A DNA stretch of 64,000 nucleotides from NCBI GenBank assembly GCA_014529385.2, contig CM043967.1:3870001-3934000 (forward strand), in the 5' to 3' direction. The notes below the pieces were generated by a model. It worked only from the letters and a program-made list of their open reading frames with translations, did no database searches and had not been told where the DNA came from. The position numbers and the translations under genes are program-made. Source of the DNA: Adiantum capillus-veneris (lineage: Eukaryota; Streptophyta; Polypodiopsida; Polypodiales; Pteridaceae). Below, in pieces: positions 37,759 to 48,407 of the stretch (positions are counted from its first letter, which is position 1; each line of letters opens with the position of its first letter).

Positions 37759-37847
37759 ACCTCCCACTTAAAGTCCAATGTGGTACTTTAAGTGTGAGAG
37801 AAGCTACTATACAAGCTAATATACAAGAGATGTAGAGAAGTGATGTA

Positions 37848-40800
37848 CTACCCTACACCTAACTGCTTGCGAAAATGCGCAAAGCTCTCTGAGGGAAGTC
37901 CTTTTGTAAGTAGATCAGCAGGATTTTCTGTGGTGTGAACTTTGACAAGCTGAAGTTGCTTATCCTCGAGCATTTCCCTGATGAAATGATACTTCACATC
38001 CACATGCTTTGTCTTTGAGTGATAAACTGGATTGCGAGCCAATTGTATAGCACTTTGACTATCACAATATAACACAGGCATCTCTTCTTTGATTCCCAAA
38101 TCTGTTACTAGTCAATTAATCCAAATTGATTCTTTGCATGCCTCTGATGCTGCAACATATTCAGCCTCTGTAGTAGACTGAGTAACACAATCTTGTAATC
38201 TGGAATGCCATGATACTGCTCCATCGGCCAATGTAAAGACACACCCTGACGTAGAAGTTTGGTTGTCTAAGTCACCTGCATAATCTGAGTCTGTAAAACC
38301 CTTTACACTTAGCTCCTGACTCCCATAGCATATACGCATACTCTTTGTAGCTTTCAGGTATCTCAATATTCCTTTCACTGCCTCCCAATGTTTCTTGCCT
38401 GGGTTTGACATGTATCGACTTACTACTCCCACTGCAAATGCAATGTCTGGGCGAGTAGCAATCATTGCATACATCAAACTACCCACTGCAAACGCATATG
38501 GAATCTTATCCATTTCAGCCTGTTCTTCCTCAGACACAGGACAATCTTGTTTGCTAAGTTTCACATATGGTGGCAATGGAACACTCAATGCCTTTCCCTT
38601 CTCCATATTGAAACATTGCAAAACCTTGTCAATATACTCTGTTTGAGATCACCAAATCAACTTCTTTGATCTGTCTCTCTCAATGCGCATACCAAGTATA
38701 TGACTTGCCTCACCCATGTATTTCATGTCAAACAATTTTGCCATCTTTGACTTCAAAGCTGAAATTTCTTCCAAGTTCTTGCCAGCAATCAACATGTCAT
38801 CCACATACAAAATAAGGATCAGCCAACTTCCATCCTTAGCCTTCTTTGTATATAAACAGTGATCGAACTCACTACATTTGTAGCCTTGAGAAAGCATAAA
38901 CTTGTGGAGCTTATGGTACCATGCCCTCGGTGATTGTTTTAAGCCATAAAGACTCTTTAACAACTGGCATACCAAATCTTCCTTGCCTTTCTCAACAAAC
39001 CCTTCTGGCTGCTGCATGTAAATTTCCACATCTAAATCACCATGCAAGAACGTTGTCTTGACATCCATTTGGTGCAACACCAAATCTAATATAGCAACCA
39101 ATGCAAGAAAGCATCTCAATGTAGTCATCTTGACCACCGGAGAGAAGACTTCATCAAAGTCAATGCCTTGTTCTTGCTTAAAGCCCTTGGCAACAAGCCT
39201 TGCTTTGTACTTTGGCTGACTATCATGAGCGGTGATCTTATACCTGTAAACCCATTTACAAGGTAGAGCCTTTTTTCCCTGTGGTAATTTAACTAGCTTC
39301 CATGTCTGGTTTTTGTGCAGAGCTGTCATCTCTGACTGCATGGCCAATTGCCAATTCCCGGAGTCCTTCATTTGCACTACTTCCTTGTAACATGAAGGCT
39401 CATTGCAATCAGTCAACATGACATAGTTCATAGATGGAACAAACCTATCAGGAGGTCGCATGATACGTCCAGATCTACGCACAATAGGTGGCTCAGGCTC
39501 AGCCCTAACCTATGGTTCCACTCTATCCTGTCCTTGCTCCTCTTGAGCCCTGACATTTTGTCTTGCACGTGCAAGTCCATCTTCTTGGAAGACAAACCTT
39601 CTAATCTCTTCAACCCTCTCTGGTTTGGAATGATATTTGGCTTCATTAAAGTGAACATCATTGCTGCGGATAACCTTTCTGGATTCGAGATCCCAAAGTC
39701 TGTACCCCATCTCACCATAATTACCATAGCCTAGAAAGATGCACTTTCTACTCTTTGGCTCAAGTTTGTTCCTAAATTCCTTTGGAACATGAGTATATGC
39801 CTCATAGCCAAAGACTCTGAGATGCTTGTATGAGGGCATTTTGCATGACCATACCATCTCTGGCACTGAATCCTTCTGCAAAACCTTGCTAGGAGATCTA
39901 TTTATAAGATGAACAGCTGTTGATACAGCTTCAGCCCAAAACCTATTTGGCAGCTGTGCATTAGACAACATACTTCTGACCTTCTCTTGTATGGTCCTAT
40001 TCATCCTCTCAGCAACACCATTTTGAGGAGGATTGTAAGGAGCAGTAAGTTCATGTTTTATACCTTTTGACTCACAAAAGTCCTGAAAGGCCTTTGAAAC
40101 ATACTCTCCACCATTGTCAGTGCGTAAGCATTTAAGATTCTTGCCACTCTGATTCTCCACAAGTGTCACAAACGTTTTGAAAACACTAAACGCTTCATCC
40201 TTGTGCTTGAGAAAGTAAACCCATACTTTCCTCGAGTAATCATCTATAAATGTCATAAAGTAAGAAGCTCCCCCTAGAGATAGGTTAGGCATAGGTCCAC
40301 ACAAATCACTATGAACAAGTGCCAACTGTGTATCTCTTCTACTGCTTCTATGCTTATGTGGTTGCTGTATTTGCTTACCATACAGACAATGTTCACAGAA
40401 TTCAAAATCATTAAATGAAAATCCAGGCAAATAACCAGAACGAGACAAGATTTCCATTCCCTGCTTGGACATATGTCCTAACCGGCTATGCCACAAAGAA
40501 ACGTTCGGCTGCTCGGTTACATTGATTACATTTTTAGAGACATTTGATACATAAATCATGTAAAGTCCTCCAGACTTTACTCCATGTGCTACTGTCATAG
40601 AACCCTTGGATATCTTCCACATGTTCTGTCCAAAAGTGGTGACGTAGCCAGCATCATCAAGTAAACCTGTGCTGATCAAGCTCTTTGTAATTGCGGGAGC
40701 ATGTCTCACATTTTTCAGCGTGAAAGAAGAGCCATTCTAAAACTTCAATTGAACATCTCCAACACCTAAGATCTCACATGTCTGCCCATTTCCTAGCCGA

Positions 40801-41831
40801 ACATGATCTTTAGTGGTCACATAAGAGGTAAACCACTCCTTGTTTGGAGACACATGAAGTGATGCCCCTGAGTCTATAATCCAGTCACTCAGTGCATTTC
40901 CATCAGATGCTGTAAGAAGCGTTGAGTCCATTGTATTCTTCAAGAAGTAGATGTCTCCTGACACTAGACTGTCATCCTCTGCAACAATGTTTGTCACATT
41001 TATTTCTTGAATCTTCACTGCAGACTTGTTCTTCTCACCATGGTCTTCAGCTTTCTCTTTGCCTTTGTCTGCTTTCCATTCTCTGCAGTCTCTTTTCATG
41101 CGACCCTTCTTGCAACAATGGTAACATTCTATGTCACTCTTGCCTTTAGCACTGCGGGACTTGCTACGAGACTGATTCCTCTTTCCACCTTTTTACTTTT
41201 CTTTGGTCCTTCCCTTGACAACTAAGGCTGTTCCTTTGCCTTTGTCCATTGTCTTTTTGTTGGTTTCTTCAGTAAGAAGATTGCCTTCTACACCTTCTAT
41301 GGTCAAACCATCTGGAGGTGCAGAATTACTCAAAGCTGTGCGAAAAGTGTCCCAACTTTCCGGCAATGTGATCAATAGGAACATAGCTCTAACAAGTTCA
41401 TCAAACTTGACACCTTGAGCTGACAACAACTGACTGTAGATGGTGTTGAATTCATTCAGATGATTGGACATAGGTGTCCCTTCTTTCATCTTCAAGTCAA
41501 CAAGCTTCTTAAGCCAGTATACCGGTGAAGCTGCACTCTGCTTCTCATAAAGATCACTCAGCTTTGTCCATGCTTCATAAGCCGACATCTCGTCTGCTAC
41601 ATTGAAGTAAACACTTTCTGCCAAAGTCAGCATAATGGTAGAAAGTGCCAATTCATCCACTTCGCTCCATTCATGTTCGTCCATATCTTCTGGTTTTATC
41701 CCCTTGAGCTTTATAGGTTTTATATGCTTCTTTTGTACTAACACGTGCCAAATCTGCTTCTTCCACAATGGGAAATTGGTTCCATCCAGCTTCTTGATAT
41801 TGTAAAGAGCAGTGTCCTGTGATCCAGCCAT
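37848..41831 (-). pseudogene. Copia gag-pol polyprotein, one frame with five stop codons
   Basis: A single 1,328-codon frame with no frameshift. Order: UBN2/Retrotran_gag_2-type gag (from MAGSQDTALYNIKKLDGTNF), zinc knuckle, protease (WIIDSGASLHVS), GAG-pre-integrase (LWHSRLGHMS ... CEHCLYGK), integrase core (HSDLCGPM, FIDDYSRKVWVY, LRTDNGGEY, PQNGVAERMNRT), RT (DVKTTFLHGDL, YGLKQSPRAWY, LYVDDMLIAG) and RNase H (GFTDSDYAGDLD, STTEAEYVA, HVDVKYHFIREML). Stops are TAA 41193-41195, TAG 40737-40739, TAG 39510-39512, TGA 38649-38651 and TGA 38112-38114. The knuckle reads CYHCCKKGRMKRDC, with Arg where the zinc-binding His is expected. Integrase and RT active-site Asp residues are present. Confidence 0.9.
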
Positions 41832-42916
41832 AGCTACGCTTCACAGTAGTTTACTTTCCTGGGAAAAATTCGGCAGAGTTTCCCCTGTAAACTGACCTCT
41901 GAACCAATATCAACCTGTCAAATGAACCAAGCCAGCTTCAGATTCTGCAGAAATTTTGGCAGAGTCTTCTTTGTAAAATGGTTGTGGTGTACTCAAAAAC
42001 AGACCAAAAAACAACTCAAAAAACCATTGTCTCTCTAACACTGTAAGCTGTGGGTAAACCTGTCCTGCACCTGTACTATCTCTCACTGTCATGTCACTGT
42101 CCTGTAAGCATAGACTGCGACAATGCCTCAACGACAGTAAAGCAAAGATGCAATCCCAACTGTCTAACTCACAGTCAATACATCCTAGCTGCCTATCTAA
42201 GGGTGCTCGAGGGATCGCTCCAAGACCTGTATCACCGAAAGGATTTCAACATTCGAGAATCCCCCAGCTCAATAAAACCTCACTCGACCCTCAACAAAGG
42301 ATGCAGTAAATCTGACAGTACATAGACTTCCCACAAAGTCATACATCCACAAATTTCCCACTATATGCTGTAACCGCTGTGGCGGTTGTTTGCTGCGTGA
42401 CTCACAGCCAGCAAACCCTCAACAGACATACATCATCTCTGACAATACATCCCATGTGGAAGTACCTGCAATGTCAGGATGAAATCTGGAATATCAAGCA
42501 GCAAACACAAGCTACCTGATGAACTAGTGGATGTCGCCTACAATCTGTGTGTAGATGCGCCTGTGTCGTATGTGACACGCCTCCAAGAACTGTGAGCCAT
42601 CCTTCGATGTGTAGACAGCCACAAATCAGCACTCTGGGAGTGCCGATATCCTCAGCACGTGTAGTCGTAGGCCGAAACCCCAAATTTGCAGAGTCGGATC
42701 TGCACCCGCCGAGACCACGTAGTTGAAAATGGCATGCGCAAAACTTTGTTGAAGCCGAACGGTGGCCGAGATGACCTCAGAATGAAATTCTGAGAACACC
42801 GAGCCCTTTGGGCTCGCTCACAGGAATTGGGGCCGTGTCTTCGCCTGTCGAATCTCACTCCAATATGAGCAGGTGACTCTGGCTACCTGCAAATGCTGCC
42901 CCGAGCCTCGATCTGA
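41832..42916 (-). other. Copia 5' leader
   Basis: About 1.1 kb between primer-binding site and gag start, with no frame over about 90 codons. It is long for a copia leader. Confidence 0.6.
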
Positions 42917-42928
42917 GCTCTGATACCA
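42917..42928 (-). promoter_or_regulatory. Copia primer-binding site
   Basis: TGGTATCAGAGC on the element strand, complementary to the 3' end of plant initiator-Met tRNA, two bases inside the 5' LTR. Confidence 0.9.
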
Positions 42929-42930
42929 GT

Positions 42931-43122
42931 TGAAGGAGTACGAGCGGAAGTGCGACGCGAAAGAGAGTGCGAGAAGAAGAGCACAACGATATGGTGAACT
43001 CGCTCTACTGTAATGTGTAGAGCATAGTGAGTTCTTATTAGGTTTTTACAAAAGAATATGTGTACATACCTGGCGGCCCGCCCACTTACCTGGGCGACCA
43101 CATTGGGCTTTATACCCCAACA
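42931..43122 (-). repeat. Copia 5' LTR (192 bp)
   Basis: Direct copy of 37567-37758. On the element strand TATAAAG lies only 8 bases from the LTR start, which is unusually early if it is the promoter TATA box. Confidence 0.92.
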
Positions 43123-43690
43123 GTAGCATGGCAAGTATGCTTGGTGCCTTCAAGTCTTGGACCTGTCAGTGGTCACCTTAGCCTTGGATACTCAAGAAAA
43201 TGACGATTGCATTGAGATAGATGGGCTAGATTGTGAGGTATTATACATGTGGCAGGCTGGAAGCTATGCGCAATCTTTTTGAGCGAAAGAGTAAGTGGCA
43301 GCAAGGGCTCGAGTCACGAGCATCAACCCGAGGAGATTCGCAAGAGGGGTAGGATTCGAACCCGCCTGCAAAGATGGGTTGTAGCCTGCACGTTCTGCGC
43401 ATTAGATAATGGACAGCAAGGGGTTCGAGAGGCCAGCGTCGTCAATCATCGATCATCACCCTGAGCAAGATGAAGAAGACCCTAGATGACTCATTGCTCA
43501 CACCTGATCAGGAACGACTCAACAACTCCTCTCCGACTCCTCAGTCACACGAGTCACGACTCTGAATGCTTGGCCAAAAGGGCAATACTGCATCATGCAT
43601 GCATGCAAAATTATGAGGTGTTGCATGCATTAATGCTCAAGGACAAATATTAAGCTAAGAATTATTCATATACAATGTACGCACTCCGAC
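43123..43690 (+). repeat. Repeat R, copy 2, right part (continues left arm)
   Basis: Starts GTAGCATGGCAAG and is the inverted counterpart of 44030-44597 (shared marks: TGGACCTGTCAGTGGTCACC, GAAAATGAC.ATTGCATTGA, GAGGCCAGCGTCGTCAATCA, ATGCATGCAAAATTATGAG). Confidence 0.8.
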
Positions 43691-44029
43691 GGGCCTTGAA
43701 TTTGGAGGCCATTTTGGGCGTCATTGGCATCTTGGGCATTAAATGAAGCCTAGAATGGTCCTTAAAGGCTTCAGCATGAAGTTTTCATACTAGGGGCAAG
43801 GTGTCATATGACTCTCAGGTATAAGGAATAGGGTGTCATTCATATATATATATATAATGTGTTGTGTTACAAATTATATGAGTATTTGAGAACGCCATAA
43901 AATTAGTACATGGAGCATAAACGTCATAATTTTGCATGCAGTTTAAAGTTCTCTTTTGGGGAAGTGAAGTTTCCTTAAAAGTTGAGAGTTCGAGACTCAA
44001 GAATCCTGAGTCCCGACTCCTGCCAGGCT
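43691..44029. other. Loop between the inverted-repeat arms
   Basis: About 340 bases, AT-rich with a short (AT)n at 43841-43855; no gene. Confidence 0.6.
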
Positions 44030-44770
44030 CTGAGTTTGTACATTGTATATGAATAACTCTCAGCTTAATATTGGTCCCTGAGCATTAATGCTTGAAACGT
44101 CTCATAATTTTGCATGCATCCATGAAGCAGTATTGCCCTTTTGGCCAAGCGTGACTCGTGACTCGTGACTGAGGATTCGGAAAGGACTTGTTGAGTCATT
44201 TCTGATGAGGTGTGAGCAGTGAGCAATGAGTCGTCTAAGGTCTTCTTCATCTTGCTCAGGGTGATGATCAATGATTGACGACGCTGGCCTCTCGAGCCCC
44301 TTGCTGGCCATTATCTAATGCGCAGGACATGCAGGCTGTAGCCCATCTTTGCAAGCGGGTTCAAATCCTACTCCTCTGGCGAATCTCCTCGGGTTGATGC
44401 TCGTGACTCGAGCCCTTGCTGCCACTTACTCTTCCGCTCAAAAAGACTACGCATAGCTTCCAGCCTGCCACAAGTATAATACCTCACAATCAAGCCCATC
44501 TATCTCAATGCAATTGTCATTTTCTTGAGTATCCAAGGCTAAGGTGACCACTGACAGGTCCAAGGCTTGAAGGCACCAACATACTTGCATGCTACAATAA
44601 GCAAAAAATCTGTCAACGCAGCTGGGTGGCGACCTCAACCACTGTGGGGCTGTGAAGGAGCCCCGAACCTTGTGTCCCTTTCGCTGGTGATAATCTCATG
44701 CGCATGCTATAGGTACCCATCTGTGGCAAATCCGACTCCTGCCTCTCTCACGAGTCGCAGGTACTTTCTC

Positions 44771-44807
<37 letters not shown>

Positions 44808-44844
44808 ACACGCACGCACGTGTGTGTGGGTGTGTGTGTGTGTG

Positions 44845-44878
<34 letters not shown>

Positions 44879-45510
44879 TTTGTGTTTTTGTCATGTGCTA
44901 ACTTTTGTTTACAATAGGTCATGAGCTGCAAGCCTAGAATCCTAGCTAATATGGCTATTATGATTAGAGCTTGGAACTAAAGAGATCAAACAGAGGCGTA
45001 GCTAGTTCCTATGGTAGTTCTTGTGGACTTATGTGTGATATTGGACATTATTGTTGAAGTTTTGTTGTGTCTATGACATTGCAGGAAACGGAGAGTTTGG
45101 TGCTCCGGCCAGAATGAGAGGCAACATCTTGTTCCAACATATTCATTAGCAATATCCCCTCTACATTAGAGGTAAGGCTCAATCCTCACTCAAGATCTAG
45201 CTTTCAATACTATAAGTGATATTTTTTGGCATTTAGTTCTTGAACTAACATTTTAGTACTCATATTACCTTTTAAAATTCAAATTTTGTGGTGGCAGTTA
45301 ACAAATTAATTAGTCATTATATTTTATAGTGCAAAGAATCTTGAACTATCTGGTGGAATAACACATTATTATTAAATCATCAGCACGAGGTGATTCTTCT
45401 TCATGGAGCATATTGTTGTATGTTGCAATGGGGTAATTTTGTGAGTGAATTGTTGTATGGTGGAATGGATAGTTTATTACCATCTTGGATGAGCAAAAGG
45501 TTATGTATCT
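44030..45510 (-). repeat. Repeat R, copy 3 (right arm of the inverted repeat)
   Basis: Reverse complement of 36745-37566 joined to 43123-43690, uninterrupted, with an imperfect (GT)n of about 100 bases (44775-44877). It gives the pre-insertion sequence of the copia target. Confidence 0.8.
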
Positions 45511-46341
45511 CTATCTCTTGAAATTGTTAGTATAATGTTGTTTGTGTTTCTTCCGTCCCCCAATGTGAACCCAGCCTTAACCTCCGTTTCAATGCAGCAA
45601 GTAACTGCAGGCCACTTGCCATTGCTTTTCTCGCGGGTCGCGGCATAGGAGAAGAGCCCATAAATGAACGCGGATCAGAATTCAAGGCCTCTTCAACCGA
45701 CATGACTGAACAAGCGAAGGAAAAGCACAGCCGTTGGCAAGGGCCGACACTGCCCGACAGAGAGCATGCCGTTGCGTAGTGAAGAGTCTAGAAGAAGCGC
45801 TGGCAGTTGATGAAGCTGTCGAGCAGAGACGTGTTTTGAGGAGGAGGTAGCCCTCTACAAAGGAAAGGGAGGGCCTGCTTGCAGGAGGCACTGAGGGGAC
45901 TTGGGACCAGGCTGAGGAGGATTGCAGAGCTCGCGGACTCATTTGTTGTAATGGAACAGGATTGTGGATCATAGAAAGGGTGAAAGAGTTTGTGTTTTCT
46001 TGTAACTGTTGTTCATGTTGGTTCTGGTGAAAGGGATGAAGATGGTGAAGGTGATGGGAAGGTTGTTGATGTTGTTCGCGTTGTTGCTGCTGTTGATGGT
46101 GGTGAGGCTGACTGATGAGGAGATGAAGAGGCATGCTGGCTACTGTTGTTGCTGTTGCAAGGGCGAAGGTTAATGGAGAGGAAAATCTCCAACACCTGCA
46201 CTAATATGCTCATAGGAAGCTGCAAATCTCATCATCCCCGTGTCTGTGTTTGTGTGCCTACGAGAGAAAGTGAGTGTGTGTGGGGATCCGAGAGAGGAAG
46301 CAAATGTTGTTGCTAGGTGATTGGGCTCGAGAATGTTGTCG
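45511..46341. other. Region with a His/Gln-rich open frame
   Basis: The minus strand has a 150-codon frame (46134-45682) beginning MPLHLLISQPHHHQQQQQ, His/Gln-rich for 45 residues and then without motif; an overlapping frame (46225-46013) is Ser/Pro/Thr-rich. Base composition is less AT-rich than nearby repeats. It could be a fragment of a transcription-factor exon or chance low complexity. No domain is seen. Confidence 0.2.
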
Positions 46342-46344
46342 TTA
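46342..46344. repeat. MITE target-site duplication (left), TTA
   Basis: Pairs with TTA at 46698-46700. Confidence 0.65.
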
Positions 46345-46697
46345 GGCTGGTGTCACATTGGGGCAGGCGGATGCGCTTTTTCCTGGAATCCACCAATCAT
46401 ATGTCGCGCCGAGGGAACTCCCTGTCACACTGTCACACTGGGTCGCTGACCATATTTCCATAGCCGAGCTGGCTCTCCAGCTCAGCGGCCACCTTTACAT
46501 GCCCGCCCAAGCTCAGCCCAAGCGGAAAACCTGCAGTTTGATTGGACAACGAGCAGCTTTTTCACTTTTCCCCGCATGCTCCAGTGTGACGCCATTTGCA
46601 GCAGCCACTGAAATCTTACATGCTTTCACGCACGAGCAGGCAGCTGGTCATGGAGGTCCAGCTCAGGAAGGGCATGCGGCCCAGTGTAACAGGGGCC
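46345..46697. mobile_element. PIF/Harbinger-like MITE (353 bp)
   Basis: Left end GGCTGGTGTCACATTGGG; right end reverse complement GGCCCCTGTTACACTGGG (14 of 18 identical). Flanked by TTA on both sides, the 3-bp T-W-A target expected of PIF/Harbinger. GC-rich, with no coding domain. An open frame of 142 codons crosses the right border (46358-46786), so it is not a gene. Internal CACACTGTCACACTGGG repeats the terminal motif. Confidence 0.75.
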
Positions 46698-46700
46698 TTA

Positions 46701-47314
46701 GTTTATGGCTTCAATATTGGTTGCACGCATTCTTTCAGGGTGCTATGTCATTCTCAATGCGGCTATGGCTACATCTGTCCGTTTGAGTCGCTACCTTGCT
46801 GCAAGCTGCCAACTTGCGTGCTGCAGGTCACCTTGCTTGGTACATATGGCAGCCAAGTACTGGTTTTGTAGCCCAATGGAAGTACACAATTGCTCCATGG
46901 CCGCGGACTCAACTTGGGCTGCACAAGCTACCACAGTAGCCTCCTAAGTACATGCAGCCATGGGGTAGTACCACCTTGCTGGCTATTTTCGCCCATTTGC
47001 ACTAAAACGGCACCTCCAACCTCTGCCACTTAGCACTCATTGGGCCACCTGCACTAAAACAACACCTCACACCTCTTGCACTCAGCGGTCACAGCCACCA
47101 TGGCATGAAGCTCGCCATTCTGAACCTTACATTGAAGGCACACAGTTTTTTTTAATGTCCGGGGTCCATATGTTGCATCTATGAAGTCCTGAGTCCGACA
47201 TTCGGGGCCATATTGATGGGGCCGTATTGAATGTCCACGGTCTTACTGAGCTCCACCCCTTCCACACACTTATTCACACGCAAGATCTCTAATGTGTTCC
47301 GATCAACATCCAAA
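46701..47314. other. No gene recognised
   Basis: Moderately GC-rich with a loose internal repetition (TTTGCACTAAAACGGCACCTC and CTGCACTAAAACAACACCTC near 46999-47070). No domain in any frame. Confidence 0.45.
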
Positions 47315-47317
47315 TGA
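47315..47317. repeat. CACTA target-site duplication (left), TGA
   Basis: Pairs with TGA at 58516-58518; 3-bp targets are typical of CACTA elements. Confidence 0.85.
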
Positions 47318-47329
47318 CACTACAAGAAG

Positions 47330-47455
47330 CTATTCATATTAGCGACGTTCACAAACCGACGTTCAAAAAAAAAAAATTCTCGACATCGTTATGAGCGTTG
47401 CTATGAGCGTCGCAAAGTAAATTTGCGATGCTCATAGCGACGCCGGCTAGGCTAA
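47330..47455. repeat. CACTA left subterminal motif region
   Basis: TAGCGACG occurs near 47339 and 47440, with related ATGAGCGT(T/C)GC(T/A) and GCGATGCTCATAGCGACG; the middle part forms an imperfect palindrome around AAAGTAAATTT. Confidence 0.7.
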
Positions 47456-47476
47456 AAAAAATAACAAAGAGCGCCC

Positions 47477-47505
47477 AAAAACTCAGATCTCAGATCTGAG
47501 TTTTT
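47477..47505. other. Perfect 14-bp palindrome
   Basis: AAAAACTCAGATCT (47477-47490), one base, then AGATCTGAGTTTTT (47492-47505), inside the left part of the CACTA element. Confidence 0.7.
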
Positions 47506-47544
47506 CGACACCCTCAAGCAAGGAGCAGGTAACGCTCTCCCTCT

Positions 47545-47593
<49 letters not shown>

Positions 47594-47697
47594 CTCCACA
47601 CACACACACACACACACACGAGGAGAGGAAGGAGAGCCAGGTATGCTCCTTCCCTCTCCTCACTCTCATGTTCCCTTCCCCTCTTTCTCTCTCCCTC

Positions 47698-47738
<41 letters not shown>

Positions 47739-47745
47739 TAGTGTT

Positions 47746-47793
<48 letters not shown>

Positions 47794-47800
47794 TACAAAC
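47545..47800. repeat. Microsatellite cluster in CACTA left part
   Basis: (CT)n 47547-47589, (CA)n 47597-47620, (CT)n, (CA)n 47715-47737 and (GA)n 47748-47788. The (CA)n at 47737 marks the left border of the duplicated segment. Overlapping long frames on both strands are repeat artefacts. Confidence 0.9.
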
Positions 47801-48071
47801 ATAAACAAAAACGCACACACACATACATAAACAAAGAATGCACACACATTGAGAGAGGAAAAGAGAGATAGAACATGCATAAACAAAAAACGCACACATT
47901 GAGAGAGGAAAAGAGAGAGAGAACATGCATAAACAAAAAACGCACACATTGAAGGAGGAAAAGAGAGAGAAAACATGCATAAACAAAAAAACGCACACAC
48001 ATTGAGAGAGAAAGAGACAGAAACTAATTTAACGTCGAAGGAAACTAATTAAAATTAAAAGACCTAAAGAT

Positions 48072-48152
48072 CTAGCCGACGAGGAGTTGAACTCAAGACC
48101 TATTATTCAAGAGGGAAATGGCATAACCAATCTATCATATTTGGCATGGGTG
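48072..48152 (-). other. tRNA-like sequence (possible SINE or tRNA relic), unit 1
   Basis: On the minus strand: a TGATAGATTGG A-box-like start, an anticodon-loop-like CTCTTGAATAATAGG, and GAGTTCAACTCC resembling a B box. Acceptor and T stems do not pair cleanly, so it is not a functional tRNA. Repeated at about 53319-53399. Confidence 0.25.
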
Positions 48153-48407
48153 ATAGAAAGGTTATACCATTTATCTCTTTTTATTGGCACACACATCCAC
48201 ACACGCGCACACACACAAGAAGAAGAGAGTTATAACGTCGTAGGAAACTATCTTAAAAGACGTTAAAGATTAGGTTAGATGTAGACTTACGTTAAATTAG
48301 ATTTAGGTTTATTTAAGTTAAATTAGATTAGATTTAGGTTTATTTTTAGTTAGATTTACGTTTATTTACGCTAGATTTAGATTTACGTTATATTAGATTA
48401 GATTTAG

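Larger units (their letters stand above)
37567..43122 (-). mobile_element. Ty1/copia retrotransposon, 5,556 bp, complete ends
   Basis: Two 192-bp LTRs (37567-37758 and 42931-43122) in direct repeat with six differences; on the element strand they read TGTTGGGGTATAAAG ... CTCCTTCA. The primer-binding site TGGTATCAGAGC lies two bases after the 5' LTR (42928-42917). A purine-rich AAGTGGGAGGT sits before the 3' LTR. A single gag-pol frame runs from 41831 to 37848, after a leader of about 1.1 kb. The element inserted in one arm of a long inverted repeat, with GTAGC/GTAGT target copies. Low LTR divergence suggests a fairly recent insertion. Confidence 0.92.

Noticed and set aside
38112-41195. Programmed stop read-through or RNA editing as a proven feature of the copia frame
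   Set aside because: Five stops could equally be decay; nothing in the sequence alone shows recoding, so it is offered only as a question.
45682-46134. Transcription-factor gene from the His/Gln-rich frame
   Set aside because: No DNA-binding domain is visible and the low-complexity run can arise from simple repeats; kept only as a noted open frame.
46358-46786. 142-codon plus-strand frame
   Set aside because: It crosses the border of a MITE with clear ends and target duplication, so it is chance coding.
48072-48152. Functional tRNA gene
   Set aside because: Stems do not pair well enough for a cloverleaf; only box-like motifs remain.
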